Shown here piece by piece: positions 25,095 to 34,121 of a stretch of 64,000 nucleotides of DNA. The translations under genes and the position numbers were made by a program. The notes below the pieces were generated by a model. The model made no database searches and was not told where the DNA came from. It saw only the letters and a program-made list of their open reading frames with translations. Every line of letters begins with the position of its first letter. Within the stretch, counting starts at the first letter, position 1. The DNA is from Bin80 sp965208025 (GTDB taxonomy: Bacteria; Bacteroidota; Rhodothermia; Rhodothermales; Bin80): contig OZ242302.1 in assembly GCA_965208025.1 (NCBI GenBank), positions 1,612,001 through 1,676,000 on the forward strand, written 5' to 3'.

Positions 25095-27230
25095 TCAGCG
25101 CACGATGAATGACCGTGTTACCTGCTCATCACTGGTAACCAATTGAAGAAAGTATACACCACCTGAAAGCGTCTCAGTGCTTAGTTCCAAGCTGTGATCT
25201 CCTGCTGACTGAACGGCATTGACAACCTGAGCCACTCTGCGCCCAAGAAGGTTATATATTGATAACTGGACCTGACTCGGCTTCAAGAGTGAGTATTCAA
25301 CTGTTGTAGCAGCAGTAGCCGGATTCGGGTAATGCACAAATGCCAGGGGAATCTCCTCTCCCGCCAGAGTTGTCTGTAACACTGTGGTTTTGACATCCCA
25401 TACCTTTAGGTCACCCACTCCTGCAGACGAGATATAGCGCCCATCGTCAGAAATAGCTACGGCATAAACTGGACGCCCATGGTCAAGCCGATCAATCTCA
25501 TTGCCTGTAGCTATATCCCACAGACGAATGCTATCGTCCTCACCTGTACGTTTTCCAGAACCAGATACCAATATATTCCCATCTTCCGAAATAGCCACCG
25601 AATTCACTGGATCCGAGTGTCCTGTAAACTGGTGCACCAGATCCCCCGAGTCTACATCCCACAAATGAATATTGGTATCATGTGATCCAGAAACCAATTG
25701 AGTCCCATCGGGGGAAAATGCTACGGAGTTCACCCAATCAGTATGCCCTGTGAAGCGACGCACTTCTTCCTCTGATGTAATATCCCACAGGACAATGGTG
25801 TTATCGTCTGATCCAGAGACCAACTGAGTCCCATCTGGGGAAAATGCTACCGTATTCACTCGATCATCGTGCACATTGATGCGGTGTAATTCCTCCCCCG
25901 TAGACTTATCCCATAAACGAACTGTCTTATCTGCAGAGGCGGAGGCTAACTGAGTCCCATCTGGAGAAAAATGCACTGATATAACTTCGGCTGCATGCCC
26001 TGTAAATTGCTCTACATTTTCCCCTGTGGACCGATCCCATAAACGAATACTCCTATCCGAGGATGCAGAGGCAAGAAGGGTTCGATCTGGCGAAAAATCT
26101 ACCGAAGTAACTGCATCCGTATGGCCCGATAATAGTCGCACCTGTTCCCCCGTAGCCACATCCCACAGGCGGATGGTACCATATACCGAGGCCGAAGCTA
26201 GTTGGGCTCCACTTGGAGAAAAATCTAATGAAAAAATCAGGGAAGTGTGACGTTGAATTCTGTTAATCTCGTTCCCAGATGACACATCCCATAGGCGAAT
26301 GCTTTGATCCCATGACCCCGACACTAACTTCGTCCCGTCGTGAGAAAAATTGACTGACAATACTGGTGCTATGTACCCTGTGAAGATGTGCTGCACATTC
26401 CCAGTACTCAGATCCCATACGCGAACGGTTGCATCTTGCGATGCAGAGGCCAGTTGAGTCCCATCTGGGGAAAATGCTACGGAGGAAACCCCACCGTTGT
26501 GTCCTGTGAAGCGTTGCACTTCATCCCCAGAGACTACATCCCAAAGCAGAATTGTACGATCGTCTGATCCAGAGATGAGTTGAGTCCCATCATGAGAAAA
26601 AGCGACTGAATTCACGGGAGCTGTGTGCCTAGTGAAGATGTTTAGTACGTTCCCTGTGTTCATATCCCATATACGAATGGTCGCATCTGCCGAGGCAGAT
26701 GCGAGTTGTGTCCCATCTGGAGAAAAAGCTACAGAGAGGACAGATTCTGTATGTCCATGAAAGCGGGTCAACTGAATTCCCCCCTCAACATCCCACACTC
26801 GTATGCTATTATCCCATGATCCTGACGCTATCTGGGTCCCGTCTGGGGAAAAGGTCACCGAGGTCACCGTGTTTGTGTGCCCATTAAAGACATACACCAC
26901 TTCTCCCGTAGCCGCATCCCAAAGACGAATGCTGAAGTCCAAGCCGAGTAACCAACCTGCCCCAGAGACCAACTGAGTCCCATCAGGGGAGAAAGCCACA
27001 GAATTCACGAATTCTGTGTGTCCTTCAAGTAGGCGTACTTCATCCCCAGTGGCGACATTCCAAAGACGAACGGTACGGTCCACCGAGGCCGAAGCCAGTT
27101 GGATCCCATCGGGAGAAAAAGCGACTGAATTCACAGGAAAGAAATGTCCCCCATCCTCATATGTCCACAGTGGTTGACCTGTAACAGGCCTGATTAGCAT
27201 CAGGGTCAGAATTATAATGCTGTACTTCAT
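25095..27230 (-). CDS. secreted 14-repeat WD40 protein with T9SS sorting domain (copy 1)
   Basis: 711 aa. Signal peptide YSIIILTLMLIRPVTG then QPLWT. About 14 WD40 repeats follow, each near 42 residues with the pattern H...VNSVAFSPDGTQL.S.S.D..I.LWD..TG, matching two seven-bladed propellers in tandem; the last two repeats are more divergent. The final 80 or so residues (HYPNP...TVEYSLLKPSQVQLSIYNLLGRRVA ... GVYFLQLVTSD..VTRSFIVR) are a type-A T9SS C-terminal sorting domain, so the protein should cross the outer membrane through SprA. Exported WD40 proteins of this kind have unknown ligands. It is a paralogue of the two downstream-in-island genes. Confidence 0.93.
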   Translation of the reverse strand: MKYSIIILTLMLIRPVTGQPLWTYEDGGHFFPVNSVAFSPDGIQLASASVDRTVRLWNVATGDEVRLLEGHTEFVNSVAFSPDGTQLVSGAGWLLGLDFSIRLWDAATGEVVYVFNGHTNTVTSVTFSPDGTQIASGSWDNSIRVWDVEGGIQLTRFHGHTESVLSVAFSPDGTQLASASADATIRIWDMNTGNVLNIFTRHTAPVNSVAFSHDGTQLISGSDDRTILLWDVVSGDEVQRFTGHNGGVSSVAFSPDGTQLASASQDATVRVWDLSTGNVQHIFTGYIAPVLSVNFSHDGTKLVSGSWDQSIRLWDVSSGNEINRIQRHTSLIFSLDFSPSGAQLASASVYGTIRLWDVATGEQVRLLSGHTDAVTSVDFSPDRTLLASASSDRSIRLWDRSTGENVEQFTGHAAEVISVHFSPDGTQLASASADKTVRLWDKSTGEELHRINVHDDRVNTVAFSPDGTQLVSGSDDNTIVLWDITSEEEVRRFTGHTDWVNSVAFSPDGTQLVSGSHDTNIHLWDVDSGDLVHQFTGHSDPVNSVAISEDGNILVSGSGKRTGEDDSIRLWDIATGNEIDRLDHGRPVYAVAISDDGRYISSAGVGDLKVWDVKTTVLQTTLAGEEIPLAFVHYPNPATAATTVEYSLLKPSQVQLSIYNLLGRRVAQVVNAVQSAGDHSLELSTETLSGGVYFLQLVTSDEQVTRSFIVR

Positions 27231-27420
27231 CTATGGCGAAAGTAATGATTGAACAATTCTAACCCGAAGCATTGGTATATTGATGATAAGTTCTGGCATG
27301 AATTACCTTGAATCAATATACTGATTTCGCTTCCAAACATACTATTCCTTCGGGTGAATGTTACGATTCAGCACCATTAGATTCTGAGTATTTGCCACTG
27401 TAGATCCATCAGAGCATAAA

Positions 27421-27617
27421 CCCTTGGAACACAATTAGAAGTGAACCTGTCTGCTGTTGTCTGTGTCAGGCAGGCCAACAGAGAGAGCAGACATGGACAA
27501 AATCGTGGAAATTACCATCTTCACTGAGGGTCGTAGTTCGGTGCTCCGCCTCAATGAGATGTGCTCCTCCATGGTTAAACTTTGGATTCCTGAAACCATA
27601 AAAAGTTTTGTCGTCGA
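27421..27617 (+). repeat. dispersed repeat copy A (about 197 bp)
   Basis: Matches the reverse complement of 61843-62040 over essentially its whole length, at roughly 90% identity by eye with about one 1-base indel, from CCCTTGGAACACAATT to AGTTTTGTCGTCGA. The other copy lies directly next to an IS21-family istB. No transposase gene accompanies this copy, so it is either an IS end left behind, a non-autonomous element or a shared non-coding repeat. Confidence 0.85.
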
Positions 27618-27721
27618 ACAACAGTACCGTGAAATTCAATCTTTGCACATGGATGGCACGGATTTCTGCGATTGCGCTGTTATTCATGAGAGACTCAATA
27701 CTACCCGCCCACAGATTTTGC

Positions 27722-27841
27722 TCTCTCAACTCAATTAGACCATCAGATCATTCGGCACCCCGAGACATTTGCCAAAGACCTGCCCGAACTGGTTGGTGCG
27801 CGATCTCTCAACTCAATTAGACCATCAGATCATTCGGCACC
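27722..27841 (+). repeat. exact 38-bp direct repeat, two units 82 bp apart
   Basis: The sequence TCTCTCAACTCAATTAGACC... ending TTCGGCACC occurs identically at 27722-27759 and 27804-27841 with a 44-bp spacer. The unit and spacing are CRISPR-like, but there are only two units, no cas genes nearby and no leader. A local tandem duplication of 82 bp is the simpler reading. Confidence 0.85.
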
Positions 27842-27859
27842 GTCACAATCACTCGTGGA

Positions 27860-30028
27860 TCAGCGCACGATGAGTGACCTCGTCACCTGTTGATTATCCG
27901 TAATAAACTTCAGAAAGTACATCCCCCTTGGTAGCGTCTCGGTGTTGAGTTGAAGGGTATGATCCCCAGCAGACTGAACAGCATCCAAGGCTAACTCCAC
28001 TTCGCGTCCAAGGAGGTCATATACCGACAACTGTACCTGACTTGGTCTAAGGAGTGAATATTCAATCGTAGCAACCGTCTTGACTGGGTTGGGATAATGC
28101 ACGAAATTTGAAGGTATCTCCGATTCACCACTAGCAATCCGTAACCCAAGAGAAGTGACATCCCACAAACTAATTGCACCTTGTCCAGCTGACGCAATGT
28201 AGCGTCCATCATTCGAGATAGCAGTGGTAAGGACAGGGCTTCCATGGTTAAAGCTCTCTACTTCATCACCAGTAGTCACATCCCACAAGCGAATCGTATA
28301 ATCTGAGCCAAGAATCCACCCAGCTCCAGAAATGAGCCGAGTCCCGTCTGGAGAAAAATTCACCGAATTGATGGGATCTGCATGCCCTGTGAAACGCCGA
28401 ATCTCATTCCCCGTAGTAGCATCCCACATAATAATGCTGTATGTTGGGAGAAAGTCTATGATCTCAAATGCCACAGATACGAACTCATTGCCGTTAGGAG
28501 AAATAGCTACGGGGCCCAACTCTTCAATATTTCCACCTGCATCAATATTTGACAGTTCACTTCCAGTCGCCATATCCCATATACGAATGGTGCCATCTCC
28601 AAATGAAGACACCAAGGTGGTTCCATCGGGAGAAAAAGCGATTCCATTCACCGATGATGTATGCGCTTCGAAGCCCCTCACCTTAGTTCCCAATGCCACA
28701 TCCCATATAAGAATGGTCTGTTCCGATGCAGATACCAATAAACTACCGTCTGGGGAAAATGCCACTGACGTAACGATTTCGTCGGTGTGCCCATCAAGGA
28801 ATCGCAGCATAGTTCCAGTAGCCAGATCCCAAAAATGAATGGAATCCGCGGTTGCGGAAACCAGCAGATCCCCGTTTGGAGAGAAGTCTATTGATGTTAC
28901 TGGAGTGGCGTGCCTGAACAGGGTTTGAATCTCATCCCCTGAGGGCACATCCCAGAGCCGAATGGCCCCATCAATGGAAGCAGAGGCCAGCATTGTCCCA
29001 TCGGAAGAAAAATCTACATCAAAAACATAGACAGCATGGCTTTGGATACGATTTATCACCTGTGCTGTGGCCACATCCCACATTAGAATGCTCCCGTCAA
29101 GTGATGCAGCTACCAGTTGAGACCCGTCAGGAGAAAAATCAACCGAGAATACTCCACCGATGACTCCATCAAAACGACGCACCACTTCTCCAGTTGCCAA
29201 ATTCCACAACAGAATTTTATTATCTTCAGATCCAGAAATCAACTGGGTTTCGTTTGGAGAAAAAGTTACCGAAGTAACTGTGGCTGTATTCCCCTCAAAG
29301 ACCCTAATCTCATCCCCCGTTGCCACATCCCACAAACGGACGCTAAAATCTGACTCGAAGAATCCCCCAGACCCAGACACCAATTGAGCCCCATCTGTGG
29401 AAAAATCAATTGAGTTCACAACGTCGGTATGTCCTGTGAGGGTGTTTAATTCCATCCCGGTGCTCACATCCCATAAACGTATGGTCCTATCCCCTGATGC
29501 GGATGCCAATAGGTCCTCATTTGGGGAAAAAGCCACCGAGTAAATCTGACCTGAGTGCCCCGCTAGTTGGCGCAACTCCTCTTCAGAGTCAACATCCCAT
29601 AAATGAATGGTTTCCCCAGAGGCCGAAGCAATCAGTTTACCATCCGAGGAGAAATCCACTGAGCGTACCGGGGCTGCATGACCCTCAAAGAGTTGTAGTT
29701 CTGCCCCGGTAGTTACATCCCAGAGGCGGACAGTGAAGTCCAAGCTAAAGCTCCCGGATCCAGATGCCAACCGTGTTCCGTCAGGAGAAAATGCAATTGT
29801 GTTCACCCACTCTGTATGTCCCACGAATCGTTGCACTTCATCTCCTGTTGCCACATTCCACAGGCGAATGGTTTTATCCAGCGATGCAGAGGCAATTAAA
29901 GTCCCATCGGGGGAGTAAACAACAGTTGAAACTCCACCAGCGTGCCCCTCGCCTGCAAACGTCCAGAGCGGTTGGCCCGAAGCGGGCGCATTGAGAATGA
30001 GGATTAGCAAAGGGATGATGTATCTCAT
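27860..30028 (-). CDS. secreted 14-repeat WD40 protein with T9SS sorting domain (copy 2)
   Basis: 722 aa from ATG 30028; an upstream start at 30049 adds seven residues before a normal signal peptide (MRYIIPLLILILNAPASGQPLWT). About 14 WD40 repeats can be counted. Several carry 5-10 residue insertions before the final strand (for example SGSGGFFESDFSVRLWD), and repeat 12 is long and divergent. The C-terminus is the T9SS sorting domain (HYPNPVKTVATIEYSLLRPSQVQLSVYDLLGREVE ... SLIVR). It is more diverged from copies 1 and 3 than they are from each other. Confidence 0.93.
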   Translation of the reverse strand: MRYIIPLLILILNAPASGQPLWTFAGEGHAGGVSTVVYSPDGTLIASASLDKTIRLWNVATGDEVQRFVGHTEWVNTIAFSPDGTRLASGSGSFSLDFTVRLWDVTTGAELQLFEGHAAPVRSVDFSSDGKLIASASGETIHLWDVDSEEELRQLAGHSGQIYSVAFSPNEDLLASASGDRTIRLWDVSTGMELNTLTGHTDVVNSIDFSTDGAQLVSGSGGFFESDFSVRLWDVATGDEIRVFEGNTATVTSVTFSPNETQLISGSEDNKILLWNLATGEVVRRFDGVIGGVFSVDFSPDGSQLVAASLDGSILMWDVATAQVINRIQSHAVYVFDVDFSSDGTMLASASIDGAIRLWDVPSGDEIQTLFRHATPVTSIDFSPNGDLLVSATADSIHFWDLATGTMLRFLDGHTDEIVTSVAFSPDGSLLVSASEQTILIWDVALGTKVRGFEAHTSSVNGIAFSPDGTTLVSSFGDGTIRIWDMATGSELSNIDAGGNIEELGPVAISPNGNEFVSVAFEIIDFLPTYSIIMWDATTGNEIRRFTGHADPINSVNFSPDGTRLISGAGWILGSDYTIRLWDVTTGDEVESFNHGSPVLTTAISNDGRYIASAGQGAISLWDVTSLGLRIASGESEIPSNFVHYPNPVKTVATIEYSLLRPSQVQLSVYDLLGREVELALDAVQSAGDHTLQLNTETLPRGMYFLKFITDNQQVTRSLIVR

Positions 30029-30265
30029 GATTGTATCCGTATGAACCAAATAAAATGGAAGATAGAACTTGATGGCTAAATGATCAATGTTGGAAAAATC
30101 GTAATTTTCCCATTATACTGATTTATTCCTCAAATAGGGCCAAGTCTTAATCATTTAGGTTTGATCATACTTAGTCAATAGCAACGGACTTTCATCATCC
30201 CCGTCAAGACCGGTACCAGATGGATCCTGAGTCCGTAGTCTGTTTACCTTAATCCGTTCGGGGGA

Positions 30266-30826
30266 TCAGCGAATAATGAGGGGCTTCGTCACCTGCCGAT
30301 CATCAGTCATGAACTTCAGAAAATACATCCCCCTGGAAAATGCCTTGGTACTGAGTTGCAATCTGTGATCTCCCTTAGATTGAACGGCATCCACGACCAA
30401 AGCCATCTCACGCCCAAGCAGGTCATAGACCAACAACTGCACCTGACCCGGATTTGAGAGAGAGTATTCAACCGTTACGACTCCTCCTACGGGATTGGGA
30501 AAGTGCACAAAGTTTAACGGATTCCCCATTTCTTCTGGAGTTGTTTGTAACCCAACATTAGGTATATCCCATAGGCGAAGGACTTCCAATCCGGCCGACG
30601 AGAGGAACCGTCCGTCATGAGAAAGAGCCAAGGAATAAACTTCGTATCCATGGTCAAGGAGCATGATTTGCTCCCCAGTGCCTACATCCCAAAAACGAAT
30701 GGTTCCATCTAATGAGCCAGAAACTATCTGAGCCTTATCTGGAGAAAAAGCGACCGAGAGAACCCAGTCTCCGTGCCCAGAAAAACGGCGCACTACGTCC
30801 CCCGTTGCCACATCCCACAAATACAT
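30266..30826 (-). pseudogene. 5'-truncated WD40/T9SS gene (copy 4)
   Basis: Encodes only about 2.3 terminal WD40 repeats (YLWDVATGDVVRRFSG, then one full blade and one divergent last blade) plus a complete T9SS sorting domain (HFPNPVGGVVTVEYSLSNPGQVQLLVYDLLGREMA ... PLIIR). There is no signal peptide, and an in-frame TAG sits 9 bp upstream of the apparent start, so the 5' part is missing. Without export signal the product, if made, would stay in the cytoplasm. Its C-terminus is closest to copy 3, suggesting a partial tandem duplication or deletion. Confidence 0.85.
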
Positions 30827-31258
30827 TTGTCGGCGATCCTACACATGTTGTCGCGGAGGGGGATGATTTCCTTGTAGTAGAAATATCGGCTTTAGATATT
30901 GAATCCTCTACCAGTTCTCATCATTATTCTTCAAGCATCTGAACCGTATCTTGGCAGCGGATCTTGTAGATATGAAGAAGTCATCCTGTATTCATTGACC
31001 ATGAGACAGAATGGACGCCTTGCAGGGGACTCGGGAATAAAATCAATACCGACAAAGAAATTCGTGCTCCAATCTTTGAAGTTTGGAAGAAAGCTGGGGC
31101 AAAATCAATAAATGAATATTCATCCGAGCAACCAATTCATTTCGTTGAATCATGCTTCCTATGATTGTATCATTCACTCATCATGGAACTTCTTCCAGAA
31201 TGAGTACTCATCTGGATCCAGCGTCCACATTCCATGTATCAAGATCCACTCTGGAGGG
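30827..31258. other. gap upstream of the truncated WD40 gene
   Basis: About 430 bases with no supported gene and no WD40 coding similarity on the minus strand. Two plus-strand ORFs of about 70 codons here look non-coding. It marks the breakpoint where the 5' part of the fourth WD40 gene was lost. Confidence 0.5.
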
Positions 31259-33364
31259 TCAACGAAGAATAAGGGGCTTTGTAACCTGCTGATCATCAGT
31301 CATGAACTTCAGAAAGTACGTCCCCCTTGAAAGATTCTCTGTGCGGAATTGCAAGCTGTAATCCCCAATTGAGCGAACGACATCTTGTACAGCCATAACT
31401 TCACGCCCGAGAAGATCATAGACCGACAACTGGACCTGCCCCGGTTTTGATAGTGAATATTCAACCGTTGCCACGGATCCTACTGGATTCGGATAATGCA
31501 CAAAGTTTAGGGGATGCTCAGTATTCTCTGGTGTTGTTCGGAGCACAATCATTGAGACATCCCACAGATTGAGGGCACCCCACCCGGCCGACGAAAGGAA
31601 CTGTCCATCCGTGGAAAGAGCCATGGAATATACTCGGTTTCCATGGTCAAGACGATTGATTTGCTCCCCTGAATCCACGTCCCAAAACCGAATGCTGGTA
31701 TCAAAAGATCCGGAAACTAAGTGAGTTCCACTCGGAGAAAAAGCAACCGCGTAGACCCAGTCTCTGTGCCCCGAAAAAGTGCGCATCAGATTCCCCGTAG
31801 AGATATCCCACAAACGAATCGCCGAATCGTTTGATCCAGATGCGATCTGAGATCCGTCTGGAGAAAATGCCACTGAATTGACCGCTTCAAAGTGTTCCGT
31901 GAAACGGTGAACAACATCTCCCGAGTTAATATCCCATAAGATCACAGAGTTATCGTCTGATCCAGAAACTAACTGAGCCCCATCTGGTGAAAATGCCACC
32001 GAATTCACCCAATCTGTGTGCTCCAAAAACAGATGGACTTCCTCCCCAGTAGTCACATCCCACAAGCGAACGGTGCCATCCCAAGACGCCGAGGCCAACT
32101 GGGACTCATCTGGAGAAAATGCCACCGAAGTAACTGGCCCACTATGCCCCAGGAAGCGGTGCACCACCTCTCCCGTTGATACATCCCATAGCAAAATGGA
32201 ACGATCGTCCGAACCAGAAATCAACTGAGTCCCATTGGGAGAAAAAGCGACCGAATTCACATCCCCTTGATGCCCAACGAATCGACGCACCTCCTCCCCG
32301 CTAGCAACATCCCACAGGCGAACGGAGCGATCCCTTGAGGCGGATACTAACTGCTTCGCATCTTTGGAGAAAGCCACTGAGAAGATATGGGCAGTATGTT
32401 TTTGAATACGTTCAATTTCGTTACCAGATGCAATATCCCATAAACGAATACTATAATCAAATGATCCTGAAACCAGCCGGGTTCCGTCTGGAGAAAAGGT
32501 TACGGAAGTAACACGATCTGTATGCCCCCTGAAGAGGCGGACCCTTCCCAACGAGTTCAAATCCCAGAGAATAATGGAGTGATCTCCAAGTCCAGCAACC
32601 AGTTGGGTTCCATCAGGAGAAAAAGCCACCGATTCAGCCGAGGCATTAAGCCCCGTAATGGCCTCCAACTCAGTCCCCAAGTCCACATCCCAAATGATAA
32701 TGATGTTATCCGTTGATCCAGACACAAGCCGAGTTCCATCAGGAGAGAATGCAACAGAGTTGACATCAAGTGTGAAACCAGTGAACAAGTGAACTTCTTC
32801 CCCCGTGACGACATCCCAAAGACGAACGGTCTTGTCACTTGATGCAGACGCCAGCTTTGTACCGTCGGGGGAAAAATCCACGGATGACACGAAATTTGTG
32901 TGTCCAGTAAAGCGGCGCACCTCAGCTCTCTGATCTACATCAAAAAGAAGAATGTTATTGTCCCATGATCCCGAAACCAACTGTGTCCCATCAGGAGAAA
33001 ATGCCACCGAAGTAACCGATGCGGTATGCTCTGAAAACAGATGGATCTGATTCCCCGTGGCCACATCCCACAGACGAACGGTGTTGTCTGATGAACCCGA
33101 GACCAACTGGGTCCCGTCGGGAGAAAATGCCACCGAGTTAACCCAATCTGAGTGTCCAGTGAAACGACCCACCTCACTGCCAGTCTCTATATCCCATAAA
33201 CGAATCGTCAGATCGGCTGACGCGGATACCAATTTGGTACTGTCTGGAGAAAAAGTAACCTCATTAACCCATAGGGTATGTCCAGCATCATCTACTGTCC
33301 AAAGAGACTGCCCGGTAACAGAGGTCGTAAATAACAAGGTTGCGATAGTAATGATGTATTTCAT
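31259..33364 (-). CDS. secreted 14-repeat WD40 protein with T9SS sorting domain (copy 3)
   Basis: 701 aa. The signal peptide IITIATLLFTTSVTG is followed by QSLWTVDDAGH, matching the start of copies 1 and 2. About 14 WD40 repeats are present, most of them the consensus SVAFSPDGTQLVSGS form, so the protein should fold as two seven-bladed propellers. The C-terminal T9SS sorting domain is HYPNPVGSVATVEYSLSKPGQVQLSVYDLLGREVM ... YFLKFMTDDQQVTKPLILR. It is the first gene of the minus-strand WD40 run, next to the restriction-modification genes. Confidence 0.93.
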   Translation of the reverse strand: MKYIITIATLLFTTSVTGQSLWTVDDAGHTLWVNEVTFSPDSTKLVSASADLTIRLWDIETGSEVGRFTGHSDWVNSVAFSPDGTQLVSGSSDNTVRLWDVATGNQIHLFSEHTASVTSVAFSPDGTQLVSGSWDNNILLFDVDQRAEVRRFTGHTNFVSSVDFSPDGTKLASASSDKTVRLWDVVTGEEVHLFTGFTLDVNSVAFSPDGTRLVSGSTDNIIIIWDVDLGTELEAITGLNASAESVAFSPDGTQLVAGLGDHSIILWDLNSLGRVRLFRGHTDRVTSVTFSPDGTRLVSGSFDYSIRLWDIASGNEIERIQKHTAHIFSVAFSKDAKQLVSASRDRSVRLWDVASGEEVRRFVGHQGDVNSVAFSPNGTQLISGSDDRSILLWDVSTGEVVHRFLGHSGPVTSVAFSPDESQLASASWDGTVRLWDVTTGEEVHLFLEHTDWVNSVAFSPDGAQLVSGSDDNSVILWDINSGDVVHRFTEHFEAVNSVAFSPDGSQIASGSNDSAIRLWDISTGNLMRTFSGHRDWVYAVAFSPSGTHLVSGSFDTSIRFWDVDSGEQINRLDHGNRVYSMALSTDGQFLSSAGWGALNLWDVSMIVLRTTPENTEHPLNFVHYPNPVGSVATVEYSLSKPGQVQLSVYDLLGREVMAVQDVVRSIGDYSLQFRTENLSRGTYFLKFMTDDQQVTKPLILR

Positions 33365-33515
33365 TTTTTCAAATTTTTTTGAAAGTGATTCTCAGCCAAA
33401 CCCAAGGTAGTTAAGATGAATCTGAGAGCAAAGACTGAATCTCATGAAAGATACTGATTTATACCCCCAAAATAATAAACTCCGTGCGCTGACCGTCCCC
33501 GAATGTACACCTACC

Positions 33516-34115
33516 TCATTGTACGTGGCTGTATAATTTACCCCTTTGGATAGGGTTGATCTCTTTTGCAACCATGAAGCTATGCTTCTTGAGATCCCGC
33601 AAGAGATCGTCAAAATCAAGACCTTGCGCCAAAGCGCATGAATCAAGTCCATTCACATTCCCGTATTCAATTTTTTCTTGAAGCTTGGTTTGCTCATCTT
33701 CGGCAGCAGTGATCAGGTGCACTTTCGCCTTCCTGTAAACCTGTTTCATGGCTAATCCTTCTAGATCCGCTTGCTTCCATCTCTCTCGTAATGAGACCTT
33801 GCACGAAATTACTACGGGAGAAACCTCATGATAGCAAACAATGTCAAATTTAACGTTCGGGATTAATGACATGAATGCCTGATAATAGAAAGGCGTAATA
33901 TTCATTTGGATTAGGCATTCAATTATACAATACTCAAACACCTTCCCGTTGATTGAAGGATTGCTTGGATAGTTGGCCACATATTCATCTATAAACGCTC
34001 TCTGGGTAAACTTACTGGGCGTATTAAACTCTACGTTTCTCAACAAATCGCTGTAAACTGCGCCTGCCTTACCTTGCCCAGACACTCCCAGAATTTTGCT
34101 TTGCATACTATTCAA
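33516..34115 (-). CDS. probable type II restriction endonuclease
   Basis: 199 aa without a recognised named family. The middle contains a PD-(D/E)xK-like core: KFDIVCYHEVSPVVISCKVSLRERWKQADLEG, where Asp of FD and Lys of SCK could be catalytic and SLRERWKQAD resembles the segment following the active site in several restriction enzymes. It begins 6 bp after the methyltransferase stop, the standard placement for a cognate endonuclease. The recognition sequence is unknown. Codon use looks less regular than in neighbouring housekeeping genes, consistent with an acquired module. Confidence 0.72.
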   Translation of the reverse strand: MNSMQSKILGVSGQGKAGAVYSDLLRNVEFNTPSKFTQRAFIDEYVANYPSNPSINGKVFEYCIIECLIQMNITPFYYQAFMSLIPNVKFDIVCYHEVSPVVISCKVSLRERWKQADLEGLAMKQVYRKAKVHLITAAEDEQTKLQEKIEYGNVNGLDSCALAQGLDFDDLLRDLKKHSFMVAKEINPIQRGKLYSHVQ

Positions 34116-34121
34116 GAAGCA

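Larger units (their letters stand above)
27231..27859. other. repeat-bearing intergenic region inside the WD40 island
   Basis: About 630 bases between two WD40 genes with no intact gene. It contains copy A of a roughly 200-bp dispersed repeat (27421-27617) and an exact 38-bp direct repeat (27722-27759 and 27804-27841). The plus- and minus-strand ORFs here are short and break at indels between repeat copies, so I do not call them. Confidence 0.7.

Noticed and set aside
27722..27841. Possible mini-CRISPR array
   Set aside because: Only two units and no cas genes or leader; reported as a direct repeat instead.
30899..31330. Two plus-strand ORFs of about 70 codons before WD40 copy 3 end
   Set aside because: No ribosome site, signal or family features; they occupy the breakpoint gap and partly the WD40 3' end.
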